From a virus, in the IMG/VR virus record IMGVR_UViG_3300042691_012301, positions 1 to 61,026 of that record: DNA of 61,026 nt. The stretch is one strand, 5' to 3'. The notes under the pieces were generated by a model. It searched no databases and had not been told where the DNA came from. It saw only the letters and a list, made by a program, of their open reading frames with translations. Made by a program: the position numbers and the translations under genes. This document shows positions 36,939 to 48,500 of the stretch, in pieces. The stretch's first letter is position 1; every line of letters begins with the position of its first letter.

Positions 36939-37688
36939 ATGAATCTTAACGACATACTAAACCAAGTTTACAACAAGATAGGTAAGGATGCTTATGGCAA
37001 CCTTATTACCCCCGATATTTATAACGAGGCTATTGAGTATGTTAACATAGATAAGATCAATGACTTTCTAGAGGTGTACGAAGAGAACCAAGAGATTACT
37101 GATAACCTACGTCCCTTCATAGTTACACTTGGGGACAATGGAATCACTCCACTTCCCCTCGACTCTTATGGGTACGGAATTCTTCCTTCTGATTATTTAA
37201 GATACGGAAGAGCGAGTCGTTATGATTACGAGAACACTCCAACCGGATCTAATCAGATTTATCGTCACATTGAGATGCTGTCTAACAAGGATTTTGCATA
37301 CAGACTTTCGACATCTCTATTCTCACCAAGTTTAGCGAGACCTGTAGCGACAATCCAAAACCAAAAGATTTTGGTTAGACCACAAGGCATACCTACAATT
37401 AACTTGACGTATGTTAGATACCCAAACACTCCTGTGTTTGATTACGATATCATAACAGCGACAGGAATGCCATATTATTTACCTCCCGGGACTACTCACA
37501 GTAACTCTGCTACATTAACTTGTAACCCAAACTTCTCTCCTGGTGACCCTAGTGAGAGTGTAGAATTTGAATATACTGAAGATGTCTTGAACGACATTAT
37601 CAACGAGTTGACTAAATACTTTATGATTAATCTTAAAGACCTTAATTCACTCGGTGTTTTAGAACTTGAAAAAGGATTAATGCCATGA
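36939..37688 (+). CDS. head-tail connector/ring protein candidate, 249 residues
   Basis: Starts MNLNDILNQVYNKIGKDAYGN. The middle has LPLDSYGYGILPSDYLRYGRASRYD, and the end (FEYTEDVLNDIINELTKYFMINLKDL) is a helical peg. Three neighbouring genes (36939, 37685, 38278) with overlapping ends follow the head genes; this order is typical of the ring and connector proteins of podovirus-like tails. The exact role is not certain. Confidence 0.65.
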   Translation: MNLNDILNQVYNKIGKDAYGNLITPDIYNEAIEYVNIDKINDFLEVYEENQEITDNLRPFIVTLGDNGITPLPLDSYGYGILPSDYLRYGRASRYDYENTPTGSNQIYRHIEMLSNKDFAYRLSTSLFSPSLARPVATIQNQKILVRPQGIPTINLTYVRYPNTPVFDYDIITATGMPYYLPPGTTHSNSATLTCNPNFSPGDPSESVEFEYTEDVLNDIINELTKYFMINLKDLNSLGVLELEKGLMP

Positions 37689-38278
37689 CGAAAAGACAAC
37701 TGATAGAATTGATACAGGAGCGTCTTGCTTCAGGCGATGTTCCAAACGATATCTTAGGGAGGTATAAGTACAATACTGTCGCTGCTCTTTTGGATATTAT
37801 TTTCCAAGAAGCTTCAACAGCGGATAATGAGTTGACTCAAAATATGGCAACTCCTTATGTAGTTAGTGTGGCTTGTGCCAATGGTAAGTACACTAGCACA
37901 TTGCCTGTGTCTCCTATAGCAGGAAACAAGAGCGTGAAGTATGCGACTGACGATTGTTGCAACAACTACTTTGCTCGTCAGACCGAGGATCAAAACATCT
38001 TCTTGAAGACAATCAAGAACATGGCAAAGCCTGAGTTTTATGTTAGAGGAAGACAAGTTAACTGGACAGGCAAACCTCTCTCAGACAATATTACATTCTA
38101 CATCATCCCATCTTTTTTAGATTCAGCAGAAGACGATGAGGTTGTTATGCCAACGGCAATAGGCCCTATCTTTTCTCGTGTTATTGAATTAATCAGAGCG
38201 ACAGATGTAAGACCTGAAGAAGTTATTAATAATACGGTTGAGGACAACACTCCTAGACCTGCTAACTACTCTGTATAA
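37685..38278 (+). CDS. ring/connector protein candidate, 197 residues
   Basis: Begins MTKRQLIELIQERLASGDVPN, a helical front, then a beta-rich region (VVSVACANGKYTSTLPVSPI) and PEFYVRGRQVNW. It overlaps the previous gene by 4 bases and shares one base with the next start. The helical front plus beta body is seen in head-tail joining proteins of podovirus-like phages; assignment by context. Confidence 0.62.
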   Translation: MTKRQLIELIQERLASGDVPNDILGRYKYNTVAALLDIIFQEASTADNELTQNMATPYVVSVACANGKYTSTLPVSPIAGNKSVKYATDDCCNNYFARQTEDQNIFLKTIKNMAKPEFYVRGRQVNWTGKPLSDNITFYIIPSFLDSAEDDEVVMPTAIGPIFSRVIELIRATDVRPEEVINNTVEDNTPRPANYSV

Positions 38279-39024
38279 TGGAAGGTACTCCAATTAAAAA
38301 TATCGAATATGTTGTTCAATCTTCTTTGAACAGGGTTAAGGGACAGACGGCTGAAATTCCTCGTGTGGAACAGATTGCTATCGAGTGGATGACAGAAGTT
38401 GTGAGAGGAACTACAGCATTTCCTTGTATGAAGGTTGCTCACTTGCGAGTGAATAGTTTAATGCAGGCAGCTCTTCCTGGAGACTATATGAGATATTCAA
38501 AGATTGCTTTGAACTACGGAGGTCGATTAATTACTTTAGGATTGGATGTTAACATGAACATTCCAACTACAATGCAGGCTGCGAATTTTGAGCAAGTAAA
38601 TAATAATGCGGAATCTACTAATCAAGGTGTGTTTTTTATTAACCACACATGGAGAGGAACTTATTACCCTGCGCTTTTCGCATTGGGGGGTGGTTTTAAT
38701 GAGGCTTATTACAGAATTGATCCTACTAATACTTTTATTCAATTGAGTAATGGTGTTGATGGAGGGGAAGTTGTGTTGGAATATTTAAGCACAGGAGTGG
38801 ACGTGAACTCTCAAACTCTTGTCCCCCCCTATTACATCGAGCCAATGAGAAATTACATCATTTGGCAATTAGCGGAATTTGAACCTCAAAAATATCCTGT
38901 TAACGCAAAGGACAGAGAGCGTATTTATACAGAGTCTATGGCAGAAGCAGCGATGGCTCAAGGAAATACAATTGATGAGATTTTGGACGCATACTACTCT
39001 GCTCCTGGACTAAAACTACGATAA
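38278..39024 (+). CDS. tail-ring protein candidate (crAss ring-type), 248 residues
   Basis: MEGTPIKNIEYVVQSSLNRVKGQ followed by IEWMTEVVRGTTAFP, LPGDYMRYSKIALNYGGRLITLGL and an end EPQKYPVNAKDRERIYTE. The LPGDYMRY-K-x-G-x-N-x-GGR pattern is the one I associate with the ring/tail-tubular proteins of crAss-like phages, which build the tail below the portal. Four bases before the stabilisation-like gene. Confidence 0.7.
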   Translation: MEGTPIKNIEYVVQSSLNRVKGQTAEIPRVEQIAIEWMTEVVRGTTAFPCMKVAHLRVNSLMQAALPGDYMRYSKIALNYGGRLITLGLDVNMNIPTTMQAANFEQVNNNAESTNQGVFFINHTWRGTYYPALFALGGGFNEAYYRIDPTNTFIQLSNGVDGGEVVLEYLSTGVDVNSQTLVPPYYIEPMRNYIIWQLAEFEPQKYPVNAKDRERIYTESMAEAAMAQGNTIDEILDAYYSAPGLKLR

Positions 39025-39027
39025 GAT

Positions 39028-42000
39028 ATGTATCAACAAGGTGTATTTTTTAACGGAGGTATGAATACAGACGATGAGGATCGTCTTATACCTAATGGAG
39101 ATTATAGATACGCAGCTTATTCTCGTAACTATGGGGTAAATACTCCTTTGGAAGGCGCGATACAGTCTATGACTGGAAATTCTATCAGAGAAAATACAAA
39201 TCTTCCCACAGGTGTTAATATTGTTATCGGGTCTTGTGAAGACATAGAGCATAAGGCGATTATCTTATTTGTATGGAATGATTTAGATAATCACTCTATT
39301 TGGAGATATGAAGTAGAAAATTTTACTTACACATTAATATTGCAAGACGCTATATTAAACTTCAAAAAGAGTAATCAAATATATCACGCGGCTGTTGTGA
39401 ACAACTTGCTGTATTGGACTGATAATTATTTTGGCCAATATGTAGATAATGATTTTAACCCTCCTCGTAAGATTAATATTGAAAAGGCAATATTATATAC
39501 TTTCTCAGGAGGAACAGATCCTAATGGATACTCTGAAATTACATTCAACAACTTAGATTGGATTAAACACCCACCTCTATTCTCTCCGACATTTGTATAC
39601 GGCACAGATATAACCGAAAATTCTAACAACCTAAAAAATAAGTTGTTTCAATTCCGTTATCAGTATGTGTATGATGATAATGAAGAGTCGGCATGGTCTC
39701 CAATATCTGAATTAGTTCTACCTAACTACTCTGAGTATATTAATCAGACAGTAAATATCGACCCTTATTTAGACAACACAATAAAGGTTGATATTGAGAC
39801 GGGTTCATCAATTGTTCGTTTAATTCGTGTGGCATACCGTATTGGAAATACAGGAGAATTCTTTTTATATAAAGAATACGATAAAAATCAATTAGTATGG
39901 TCTGACTATTCAACAGAAACAATTGACTTTAAAAACGAAACTTCTGGACCTGCAATAAGCAACTCTGAAAGGAATTACGACCTAATACCTCAGATTGCAA
40001 AAACAATTGAGTATTTGCCCTCTAATGAGTTTGCTATAGGTAATTATATCGAAGGTTATGATAAGCAAGAGATAACCGACAGCGATGTTGCTTTTTCTGT
40101 TTCAAATTATCCCATAGAAAACACAGCTTTCACTAACCCATTAGCAAGTTTTGCTTGTTATGCAAGTGGAGTTACTAATATGCTTTTCATTTCGTTTAAT
40201 CGTATAGGTTCAATTGTGAAGTATAGGTATGAGCCTGGTGATGTTATAATTCTTTCTTTAAAGGATTTTTTTGGACCTGCTTTGGCATCCACAGTAAATC
40301 CAGACAGAACTATATACTTTACAGTCCCCTATATAAATCCAACGACATACCCAACAGATTTATTAAAAATAAATCAACTGAATGTTGAACTGCAAAACTA
40401 TTTGTATTCAATAGGTATTTCATCTACTGTTGTAGCCGCTGGTTATTTTGATCCTACTGTAACATGGACAACCTTACGAATTTTAAATAAAACTTGGTTC
40501 GATAGAACTGAATCTCAATTAAGTACTGATACAAAAGGATCTGTTTACGTTCTTAGAAACAATAATTGTAAAAGAACATTTAAATCAGGAGCAAAACACG
40601 AGTTTGCTTTTCAGTATTACGATAGAGCAAATCGTGATGGAACTGTATTGACTGTTCCTGCTGGAGAGATTTATGTTCCTTTTAATACGGATTATACAGA
40701 CAATCAATTAAATCAACCTATTGGTTTAAATCGAAAACCTTATTATAGTAACATAAATTTATTAATTTCCTCCACATATCAACCGCCAATTTGGGCAGAT
40801 ACTTATCAAATACTTTACAAGCCATCTACTAACATTTTAAATTTTCAGCAAAGGTCTGTAAAACAAATTATTTTTAATCCTGATACAACGGCAAAACTTG
40901 TTTTAGAGAATTACTACAAAAATAATATTTTAGGAGCTTCTATAAATCAAACCCCATCCAAGGGAGATTTTGTTAGGTTTGTTAGAAAAAGAGCCTTATT
41001 CAATAGAGATTTAGTGACGTTAAATTTATTTAACGCTAATTTTTCATCTGTTTCTGTGCCTTATGCAGGTCCTTATTCATTAAATCTAAACACCTACATA
41101 AACGAAACATACGATCCAAATGGAACAATGTCTTTAGGTGTATTTACTGCTCCTTCAACTGCAAATTATAGAGTTAGTGGTAATGCGAACATTTCTGTCA
41201 CTTATGTAGGTACTGCAACTATAGCTACTGTAAGTATTATTGCTAAAGTCAATGGTGCTACTGAGTATTTTGTTTGTGGGTCAACTACTATCTCTCCACC
41301 TAATACATTTACATTTGCAGATTTAAATAATACTAGTTCAGATATACCTTTAACTGCATCAGATACTGTACAATTTATTTGTCGTGTAACACTTACTGGA
41401 GCTTCTCCAGCAACAATAACAGTTACAAGCAGTAATACATCTTATAACATTTCACGAATAGGAGTTGATTATGATGAGTCGCAATACTACCCGGAATATT
41501 TAACTCAAGAATCTAATTTAGATCAAGAGTTAAATGTTATGAGCTATGATCCGGCAGGTGGTCCTAATGGTGAAGAGGTAATTGTTTTAAATAATTTTGA
41601 TCCAAACTTATTAGGTGAATATCTAGTATTTAGTGGAACAAATCCAAACCGAGCTATTTGCACAGGTGGATTTCAAATTGAGATTTACACTCCTAAGGCT
41701 GAAAGTGAAAACGACCCTTGGTATGAAGTGGGTGTTGAGTTTCCTATATTAAACCCTCACACAAACACAAGACGCCATGGTGGAGATGTAAATCAAGTAT
41801 ACGGAATTACCGAAGGGGAAGTTTATTTAAATTGCGGAGATGTTTATATCCGTCAAAGAATCATGGCTACAGGATACGATTATGAAGGAGGATTTGAAAA
41901 TGTTGGAGATGCTAACGACACTACTGCCGCCTGGTTTTGTGAAGATCCCCACTACTCTGACTTTTATGTTTCAAACTGGAACAACAAAGGTCGTGTTGGA

Positions 42001-43395
42001 TTATTTTCTCCTTTTGCTAAACAACAACACCTAAAGGCATCAATTTATCACACAAACGCTCTTATCGATAACACTCAAATAAATGGTTTGAGCAGAGTTG
42101 AGTTTTTCAACAATGTAGCATTAAAAGATGAGCATGGGGGTATTAATAGGTTAATGCAAATTGGAGACACTCTCAAGGCATTCCAAGATAAAAAGATTAG
42201 TTCTGTTTACATCCAAAAGACATTTGCTCTTAACGGAGACGGAACTAATAACGTAATCCTTTCCGACAAGACTTTTGCAGGTGTTCGTCCTCATGACGAT
42301 GACTACGGATGTATACACCCAGGATCTATTTCAAAAGTTGAGAACAACATATTCTTCTACGACTTTTACAACGCCGCTGTAGTTCAAGCAACTCAAGGTG
42401 GGTTAATTAATATATGTGATGGTGAGCGTAAGTTTTCTGTTGGTATTAGAAATTATACTAATAGTATTAGAATGTACGAATCAGATAATTCAGAGCCTAT
42501 TAACATAACTTCTCACATCAATAGGTCAAATGGCGAATATATTTTATACGCAGGAACTAATTTAAGCCAAATTCCTAATAGTTCAGAGATTACAGAATTT
42601 ATAATCGCTGTAAAAAACAAAGTGATTTTAAGTGGTGATTACACCTCTATATTTACTCCAGGAAGTATTTTTACAATAAGTGGTGCTAACAACCCTGGTA
42701 ATGACGGAACTTACACTGTAGACACTTCGTCTTATGACGCAGGTGATGATGAGACAACTGTTTTTGTAGACCCTACTTTTGCAGGTGGAGAAAATCCAAG
42801 CGGAGGAACTATTACAATAATGCCTGCCGCAGATATTTCCACAGAGGCAATCATTTACTCGTTTAACAGACAGAGATGGTCTTCTTATATGAATCACCCT
42901 GTTTTGTGGGCAACTCAATTTGGTAACAGAGCGTATGCCGTTGGAGGTGTTGCTACAGCCAACATGGGTAAATTGTATGAGGAAGATGGGGGGGACGAAT
43001 TAACTTTCTTTAGTTCGGTTTATAACCAACAAGTTAGATTTCTATTTAATGCTAACCCAACAATAGTTAAACGATTCTTGACGTTTATGACTCAGTCCAA
43101 TATGCCTTTTCAAGTTCAGGCTATTATACCTCCAACTAATCAATACCCAGGTGGTATGTTCACTAATATGGTAATTGATAACTTTAGGAATCAAGAGTCT
43201 TACTATGTCTCTAAATATTTTAGAGATATGTCAGATCCTAATCCATTTTTACCAAACGCATTGAAACGATTAAACGGAAGAGAGTTAAGGGGATATGTTT
43301 TAGACCATAGTTTGACAAATACATCGACAACAAATAAGATGATTTTGTTCTCGGTAAATGTCAACTTCGTGCCTTCAGAGCCTATCCTACAATAA
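39028..43395 (+). CDS. tail stabilisation/muzzle-like protein, 1455 residues
   Basis: Starts MYQQGVFFNGGMNTDDEDRL, with NGDYRYAAYSRN following. This NGGMN-x-D...R-x-I-x-NGDYR beginning is typical of the large tail-hub or stabilisation proteins (muzzle) of crAss-like phages. The protein is beta-rich, without coiled coil, and has repeated Thr/Ser/Asn-rich strands (1-1455). It would form the lower tail hub above the adsorption structure. It is one of the largest genes in the window and follows the ring proteins in expected order. Confidence 0.78.
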   Translation: MYQQGVFFNGGMNTDDEDRLIPNGDYRYAAYSRNYGVNTPLEGAIQSMTGNSIRENTNLPTGVNIVIGSCEDIEHKAIILFVWNDLDNHSIWRYEVENFTYTLILQDAILNFKKSNQIYHAAVVNNLLYWTDNYFGQYVDNDFNPPRKINIEKAILYTFSGGTDPNGYSEITFNNLDWIKHPPLFSPTFVYGTDITENSNNLKNKLFQFRYQYVYDDNEESAWSPISELVLPNYSEYINQTVNIDPYLDNTIKVDIETGSSIVRLIRVAYRIGNTGEFFLYKEYDKNQLVWSDYSTETIDFKNETSGPAISNSERNYDLIPQIAKTIEYLPSNEFAIGNYIEGYDKQEITDSDVAFSVSNYPIENTAFTNPLASFACYASGVTNMLFISFNRIGSIVKYRYEPGDVIILSLKDFFGPALASTVNPDRTIYFTVPYINPTTYPTDLLKINQLNVELQNYLYSIGISSTVVAAGYFDPTVTWTTLRILNKTWFDRTESQLSTDTKGSVYVLRNNNCKRTFKSGAKHEFAFQYYDRANRDGTVLTVPAGEIYVPFNTDYTDNQLNQPIGLNRKPYYSNINLLISSTYQPPIWADTYQILYKPSTNILNFQQRSVKQIIFNPDTTAKLVLENYYKNNILGASINQTPSKGDFVRFVRKRALFNRDLVTLNLFNANFSSVSVPYAGPYSLNLNTYINETYDPNGTMSLGVFTAPSTANYRVSGNANISVTYVGTATIATVSIIAKVNGATEYFVCGSTTISPPNTFTFADLNNTSSDIPLTASDTVQFICRVTLTGASPATITVTSSNTSYNISRIGVDYDESQYYPEYLTQESNLDQELNVMSYDPAGGPNGEEVIVLNNFDPNLLGEYLVFSGTNPNRAICTGGFQIEIYTPKAESENDPWYEVGVEFPILNPHTNTRRHGGDVNQVYGITEGEVYLNCGDVYIRQRIMATGYDYEGGFENVGDANDTTAAWFCEDPHYSDFYVSNWNNKGRVGLFSPFAKQQHLKASIYHTNALIDNTQINGLSRVEFFNNVALKDEHGGINRLMQIGDTLKAFQDKKISSVYIQKTFALNGDGTNNVILSDKTFAGVRPHDDDYGCIHPGSISKVENNIFFYDFYNAAVVQATQGGLINICDGERKFSVGIRNYTNSIRMYESDNSEPINITSHINRSNGEYILYAGTNLSQIPNSSEITEFIIAVKNKVILSGDYTSIFTPGSIFTISGANNPGNDGTYTVDTSSYDAGDDETTVFVDPTFAGGENPSGGTITIMPAADISTEAIIYSFNRQRWSSYMNHPVLWATQFGNRAYAVGGVATANMGKLYEEDGGDELTFFSSVYNQQVRFLFNANPTIVKRFLTFMTQSNMPFQVQAIIPPTNQYPGGMFTNMVIDNFRNQESYYVSKYFRDMSDPNPFLPNALKRLNGRELRGYVLDHSLTNTSTTNKMILFSVNVNFVPSEPILQ

Positions 43396-43402
43396 AAATT
43401 TG

Positions 43403-43410
43403 TATATTTG
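43403..43410 (+). promoter_or_regulatory. Bacteroidota-type -7 element
   Basis: TATATTTG eight bases after the previous stop and 16 bases before the start at 43426. No good -33 element. Confidence 0.5.
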
Positions 43411-43425
43411 ATAAAAATTTAAGTC

Positions 43426-44055
43426 ATGGCAGTAGGAGGAGTATTAACAGCAATACAAATTGCAGAAGCGTTAGGCACAGCAGGTTTAGGTGCTTCCCAA
43501 CTTATTAAAGCAAAGAAGCTTCAAAATAAACTTGGAGATAGACCTGTCTATGACTATACACAAGCAAAGGCAGCTAACCAAGGTCAACTTGCTTTGGCTC
43601 AAGGTGAAGCTCCTGGACTTGCTCAACAAATGCAAGGAGTAAACCAAACACTTGCGAATACAACGCAAAGTATTGCTAATATGGCGCCGTCAGGAGCAGC
43701 AGGCTTAGGTGCTTTGGTTCAAGCAGGTGCAGGTACTCAACAAACCGTTGCTGATCTTCTTGCAAATGCTGCTCAACAAAAGTTAGGTCTTCAACAGAAT
43801 TATCTTCAAGGAAAAGCAGGTCTCCAACAATATGCTGACACAGCGTTCCAAGTTAACCAAATGGACCCTTACACACAGAAGGTAAACGAAATTGCTGCTA
43901 TGAAACAAGCTGGTCTTCAAAATATTGGAGGTGCTGTAAGTGCTGGTGCAGACATGGCATCAGCCGCACAAGCTGCTGAATCTTTAAAACAAGGCAACAT
44001 AAAAGACAGCGAGGCTATAAAGAAGTTATTAGAAGAGTTGTTAGGTAAAAAATAA
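43426..44055 (+). CDS. Gln/Ala-rich internal virion protein candidate, 209 residues
   Basis: A hydrophobic-neutral N-terminus (VGGVLTAIQIAEALGTAGLGASQLI) leads to helical, Gln/Ala-rich repeats (GQLALAQGEAPGLAQQMQGVNQTLANTTQS...). This is like the internal core or ejection proteins of podovirus-like phages. It is followed by the 482-residue protein and the giant protein, which are probably also internal. Function inferred from style and place. Confidence 0.6.
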   Translation: MAVGGVLTAIQIAEALGTAGLGASQLIKAKKLQNKLGDRPVYDYTQAKAANQGQLALAQGEAPGLAQQMQGVNQTLANTTQSIANMAPSGAAGLGALVQAGAGTQQTVADLLANAAQQKLGLQQNYLQGKAGLQQYADTAFQVNQMDPYTQKVNEIAAMKQAGLQNIGGAVSAGADMASAAQAAESLKQGNIKDSEAIKKLLEELLGKK

Positions 44056-44064
44056 ACATAAGAG

Positions 44065-45513
44065 ATGGCATTAACACCGGGATTATATGTACCTCAAGGT
44101 CAAGTAGGAACAGGCTCAGCTTATGTGCATGAGATTAAAGATAGGTCAGATTATTTAGACACTATAGCTAAGGCTAATGAGAAAAAAAGACTAAGCGAGG
44201 AAAGGCAAATTGCTAAACTTAAAGGTTTTGATTACGGAAAAGTAACGGACCAAACAATGAAAGAGCATATCTCTCAAAAATATAAAGAGGGACTCGAGAC
44301 TTTTTCTAAAATAGTTGCCGCAGGTGGTGAAATTGATAATATCTCTACAGATGAGGGAATACAATATACTACATGGCAAAATCAAATTAAAGATGAGGCT
44401 GATACAGCAGCTCTTGCTGAGTCTAAAATCATAGATTTTCAAAAGCAAGTTTTAGCTGGTGCGAAAGATTTTGATACAGATTTATACTATGCGGTTTTAG
44501 ATAATTATGAAAACGCGAAAACCCCTGATGAAAAATTAGCAGCAACATTAGACGCTGATCCTTTATTATTAAAAACATTTGATTTTACCAAGTGGATTAA
44601 AGAAGAAATTGAGCCTGCTAAAACGGATAAAGAAATTACAGATTTAGGAGAGGATATTACAAAATATCAAGAGGTGTATAATAAAAAACTTGATGAAGTT
44701 CCAAAGATATTAGCGTCAAAAAGAGGGGTTGGATTGGCTAAAATAGCATGGAAAATGTACCACGACAGAGGTGATGAAGGGTTTCAACAAGCTAGTTTTG
44801 ATGACTATGTAAAAGAAGCTATTGACTCTCAAAGAAAAATAAGAGAAAGTAAAACAGAATCTCCTGCTCCTAAGTCTAATGTATTTAATATAAACACTGG
44901 CGGCGCAACTCCGTCAAAAGCCACTGTAGTTGATGTGCCTGCCGTTGATGTTGTTAAAATCAACATAGATGTGGCTAAAGCTGCTCAAGAGGGTTCTTTA
45001 TTTAATTACGAAAGTGACAATCCTAAAATTCCAAACGTAGTTATTAAAGGGAAAGGTAATAGACCAGAGGATTACGGTCTAAGTAGTGACTATGCTTATC
45101 CTGATCCTTCAGATAGAAATGCGATTATAATGCCTGCTGACCAATTACATAGATTAGAAAGTAATCACGTTACAGCAACCAGTATACAGCCAGACGATAA
45201 ATTTGCTACAGCTTTTGCAGGAAAAACATTTACTGACGAGAACGGAAATGCTACAAAAGGAAGTCCTTCTAAAATACTTGAAGACCAATTAGGCAACACT
45301 TGGTTAGTTTTAGTAGATGAAAAAGGAGGACAGAAAAAAGTTATCCTTAGGGTTGGTGGGTTGATGCAAACTTACACTAATAATAAAGGTGAAAATCAAC
45401 AACATCCATTTGTTGGAGTAGCTGCCCAAAACCAACAGGCAATTGAAAAAGCTCTAGGTGTTAACTTTACTGACTTCATGAAAGAATACGGCCCAAAGTC
45501 TAGCCTTAGATAA
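44065..45513 (+). CDS. putative internal/cargo virion protein, 482 residues
   Basis: Starts MALTPGLYVPQGQVGTGSAYVHEI. An N-terminal helical part (LDTIAKANEKKRLSEERQIAKLKGF) leads to a long charged helical region and an acidic, Thr-rich centre, then a beta-rich end (EDQLGNTWLVLVDEKGGQKKVILRV). Placed between the Gln/Ala-rich protein and the giant protein, it is probably one of the virion proteins that travels with the DNA. No enzyme motif seen. Confidence 0.6.
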   Translation: MALTPGLYVPQGQVGTGSAYVHEIKDRSDYLDTIAKANEKKRLSEERQIAKLKGFDYGKVTDQTMKEHISQKYKEGLETFSKIVAAGGEIDNISTDEGIQYTTWQNQIKDEADTAALAESKIIDFQKQVLAGAKDFDTDLYYAVLDNYENAKTPDEKLAATLDADPLLLKTFDFTKWIKEEIEPAKTDKEITDLGEDITKYQEVYNKKLDEVPKILASKRGVGLAKIAWKMYHDRGDEGFQQASFDDYVKEAIDSQRKIRESKTESPAPKSNVFNINTGGATPSKATVVDVPAVDVVKINIDVAKAAQEGSLFNYESDNPKIPNVVIKGKGNRPEDYGLSSDYAYPDPSDRNAIIMPADQLHRLESNHVTATSIQPDDKFATAFAGKTFTDENGNATKGSPSKILEDQLGNTWLVLVDEKGGQKKVILRVGGLMQTYTNNKGENQQHPFVGVAAQNQQAIEKALGVNFTDFMKEYGPKSSLR

Positions 45514-45538
45514 TAGCAAATCGTTAAAAAAATAAGGG

Positions 45539-45567
45539 TTGCCTATTAAATGAAATTAGTATATTTG
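45539..45567 (+). promoter_or_regulatory. Bacteroidota-type promoter before the giant gene
   Basis: TTG at 45539-45541, an 18-base spacer and TATATTTG (45560-45567). The -7 element ends 16 bases before the start at 45584. The -33 element is one base off the usual TTTG. Confidence 0.55.
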
Positions 45568-45583
45568 TATATACAATTTTCAT

Positions 45584-48500
45584 ATGGCAAATTTACAAGA
45601 CCTCTTTAACGAACTTCAAGCTGACGATAGAGTTTTAACTCCCGATACATTTGAGGAGTTTCAATCTAAAATGGAATCTCCTGAATACGCATCAAGAGTA
45701 AATGATGTGTTGAATAGATACGGATATGATGCAAATGCATACGAGGGTTTAAAAAAAAAAGAGGAGTCTATGGTCGAATCTGCTCCGCTATCTCAGCAGG
45801 ATTCAGAGCAGCCAAGCGAGACTACAGAGCCAACCCAAGAGGTTGGTACTGAGCCTGTAGAAGAAGCAATGAACCTTAATGAGGTTGATGTAAATCAATT
45901 CTCACAAGCCTTTAAAGCACCCGAAATCGAGATGCCTATTGCTGCTGTGGGGGTTAATCCTATTTCAGATAATCAAAATCAAAATGTTGTTAAGCCAGTT
46001 CAGAATCAAGTTGCAGAAACGCAACAAGATTTAGACCACCCTGTCTCTAAAATTGCTAACCTAGCCAAGAATTTAAAAGGCAAGTTAACAAACCATCCAT
46101 TCATGTCTATGTCTAAAGACATTGCTTTGGGTACTGCTGCTTTTTCTATGGAAGAGGATGAGGTTGAAAACACTCTAGACGCTCAAGAAGATATTGATAA
46201 AGACAAAGAGCCAAAAGACAAAAAGTTAAAAAGAAGAGATGCTAAAAACATTGCTGATGAAACAGGAATGGATTATAGTAACTACAATTATTTTTACAAC
46301 GCTTTAGGTAAAACTAAGATATACGGTATAAAAACGAATGCCGAAAAAGGTACTGTTGAATTGATTTATAAAAATCAAGATGATCCAGGTTCAAGAGCAA
46401 TAAAAACAGAAGTTCCAATTGGAGGTGCTACTTACAAACAATGGATTGAGCCGCAATTAGGTGGTGGCGGTACTAGTTTCTATGATTATAACGGAGATGA
46501 AAGTGGTTGGGATGATTTGAAAAAAGCTACACTTACCGTTTCCGGGTATAAGCCTAAAGTTCAAGGGCAGGAATATGAGGATAATCTTGACATTAACTAC
46601 TCTTCACACTTAGAAAAAACAAATAGACCTTTAACATATATAACTAATCCTGTTGCCATTCCAAGTGAAAAAGAAGAAAAAGATAAGACATTTATTGAAA
46701 AGGTAGTTGATTACACTAAAGGAAAAATTAGTGATGTAGAAAAGGGTGTTTCTAGAGCTAATGAATACCTGCAAGAAAAAGCAAAGAAAAGACAAGAGGA
46801 TATTGAAACATATAGAATTGCAGAACAAACTGTTCAAAACACTTCTTATGTAACAAAAGCAGACGATTCATTTAGAAACTCTCCATACAACAGCAGTTGG
46901 ACAAATGACATATTGGAGAAATATCAAATTCCAATCAGCGAATTACTTTTAGATGGTAACAAAGAGCAAATCTTAAACAAGATTGAGTTTGACTACCTAA
47001 AAGATTTCAACCCTAAAATAACAGCAGGTGATGTTAATGCTACAGGAATTCCTGGTCAAGAGTTAAGTCCTTTTGCTGAAGAGACAAGAGATGAATATGC
47101 GAAAAGATTAAAAGAAGCGAAGAGAGCAGAGGCTGAGAGATTATATAACATGGCAAGGAGAGATGCTCAATTTCATTTAGCAGAACTTGCTATTATGAAT
47201 CAAATTGAGAAAGGAAATCCTAAGTTTAGATATGAGGATGTAGAAAGATTAAGAAAGATTAAGAACCAAGGTTTAGAATCTGCAAATGTATCTGACTATG
47301 CTACAGGCTACGAAGATCAGGCAGGTATTCATGGTTTGACAGATTTAGCAGAAGAAAACTATAGTGCCGATATTAATATAGCAAATGCAAAATTTGCTAG
47401 AAACATGATAGATTACGCTAATAGCGAGTATACTGGTTATTACAAGTCCCTAGCAGGAATAAGTGCTATGAACTTAGAGGAAAAGGGAATCTCTAATGAT
47501 TCAAGAGCATTGAACGGAAGAAAAAAAGAACTTGCTAGTAAAGTAGAAGAGGCTAAGAAAAGAAACAATATTCCCGATGATGCTGTTGTAAAAAACTCTG
47601 TAAAAGGTGCAAAAGCTGTTGTAACTGAAATGACAGCAATTGACAAACAGATTGAAGAGAAGACTAATCAATACAACGCAATGTTGGTTGAAGAAAACGG
47701 TCAGAAAGTTTTTAAAAGTGAGGATGATTTTGCGGCAGGAGAAAAGATAAGAGGTGAAGTTGAGGCTCTTCTTCAAAAGAGAGAGGAGGTTAAGTTGAAG
47801 ATGAATGAGTTTAGTCCTGTACTTGATGTTGTACAAAAATATTCAGATGAGACGAGAGACGCTTATAATGAGATGATGACCATTGATAGCGAGTTAAGCA
47901 GATTCGGATCTGATAAAGATGTTAAACTATTACAAGACTTATCTCCAACACTAGAACTTATTGAGGGTTATGACTTGAATAGAGAGATGACCATTGACCC
48001 AAAGACAGGAAGACCTTATGCCTGGGTTACGGCAGGTAGAAAAACAAGAGGAGAACTAGGTGAATTTACCACTTTAAATACATACGAAGATAATTTAGAG
48101 GCATCTGAAAAGGCAGAGGCTGAAAACGACACTTGGGTTGAAGCGTTTGGTAAAGGTGTTTGGGGAACTGTGAAAAACATGGGGGGGAGTACGTTGCTTA
48201 CAGGAGAATACTTATCTTCTTTTGTAGTGCCTGGTGAAAGCTTTTTAAATGACGATCCTACCACATGGACTGCTGTGGATAACAGAAAAGCTATGTACGA
48301 AAACAAGATGGAGAGAATAGGTCGAGAGACTGTCAATCCGGCTTACGAAACATGGGGTGCTAAATGGATTGTAGGGTCTTTAGGAAGCATAGCACCTTAT
48401 ATATATGCATCTTGGGCAGGTGGTGGTAGTGGAGGTTTTTTCCAAATTGCGAAAAGCCAAGGTTTAAAGGCAGCAGCTAGTAAAACATTGACAAGCCAAA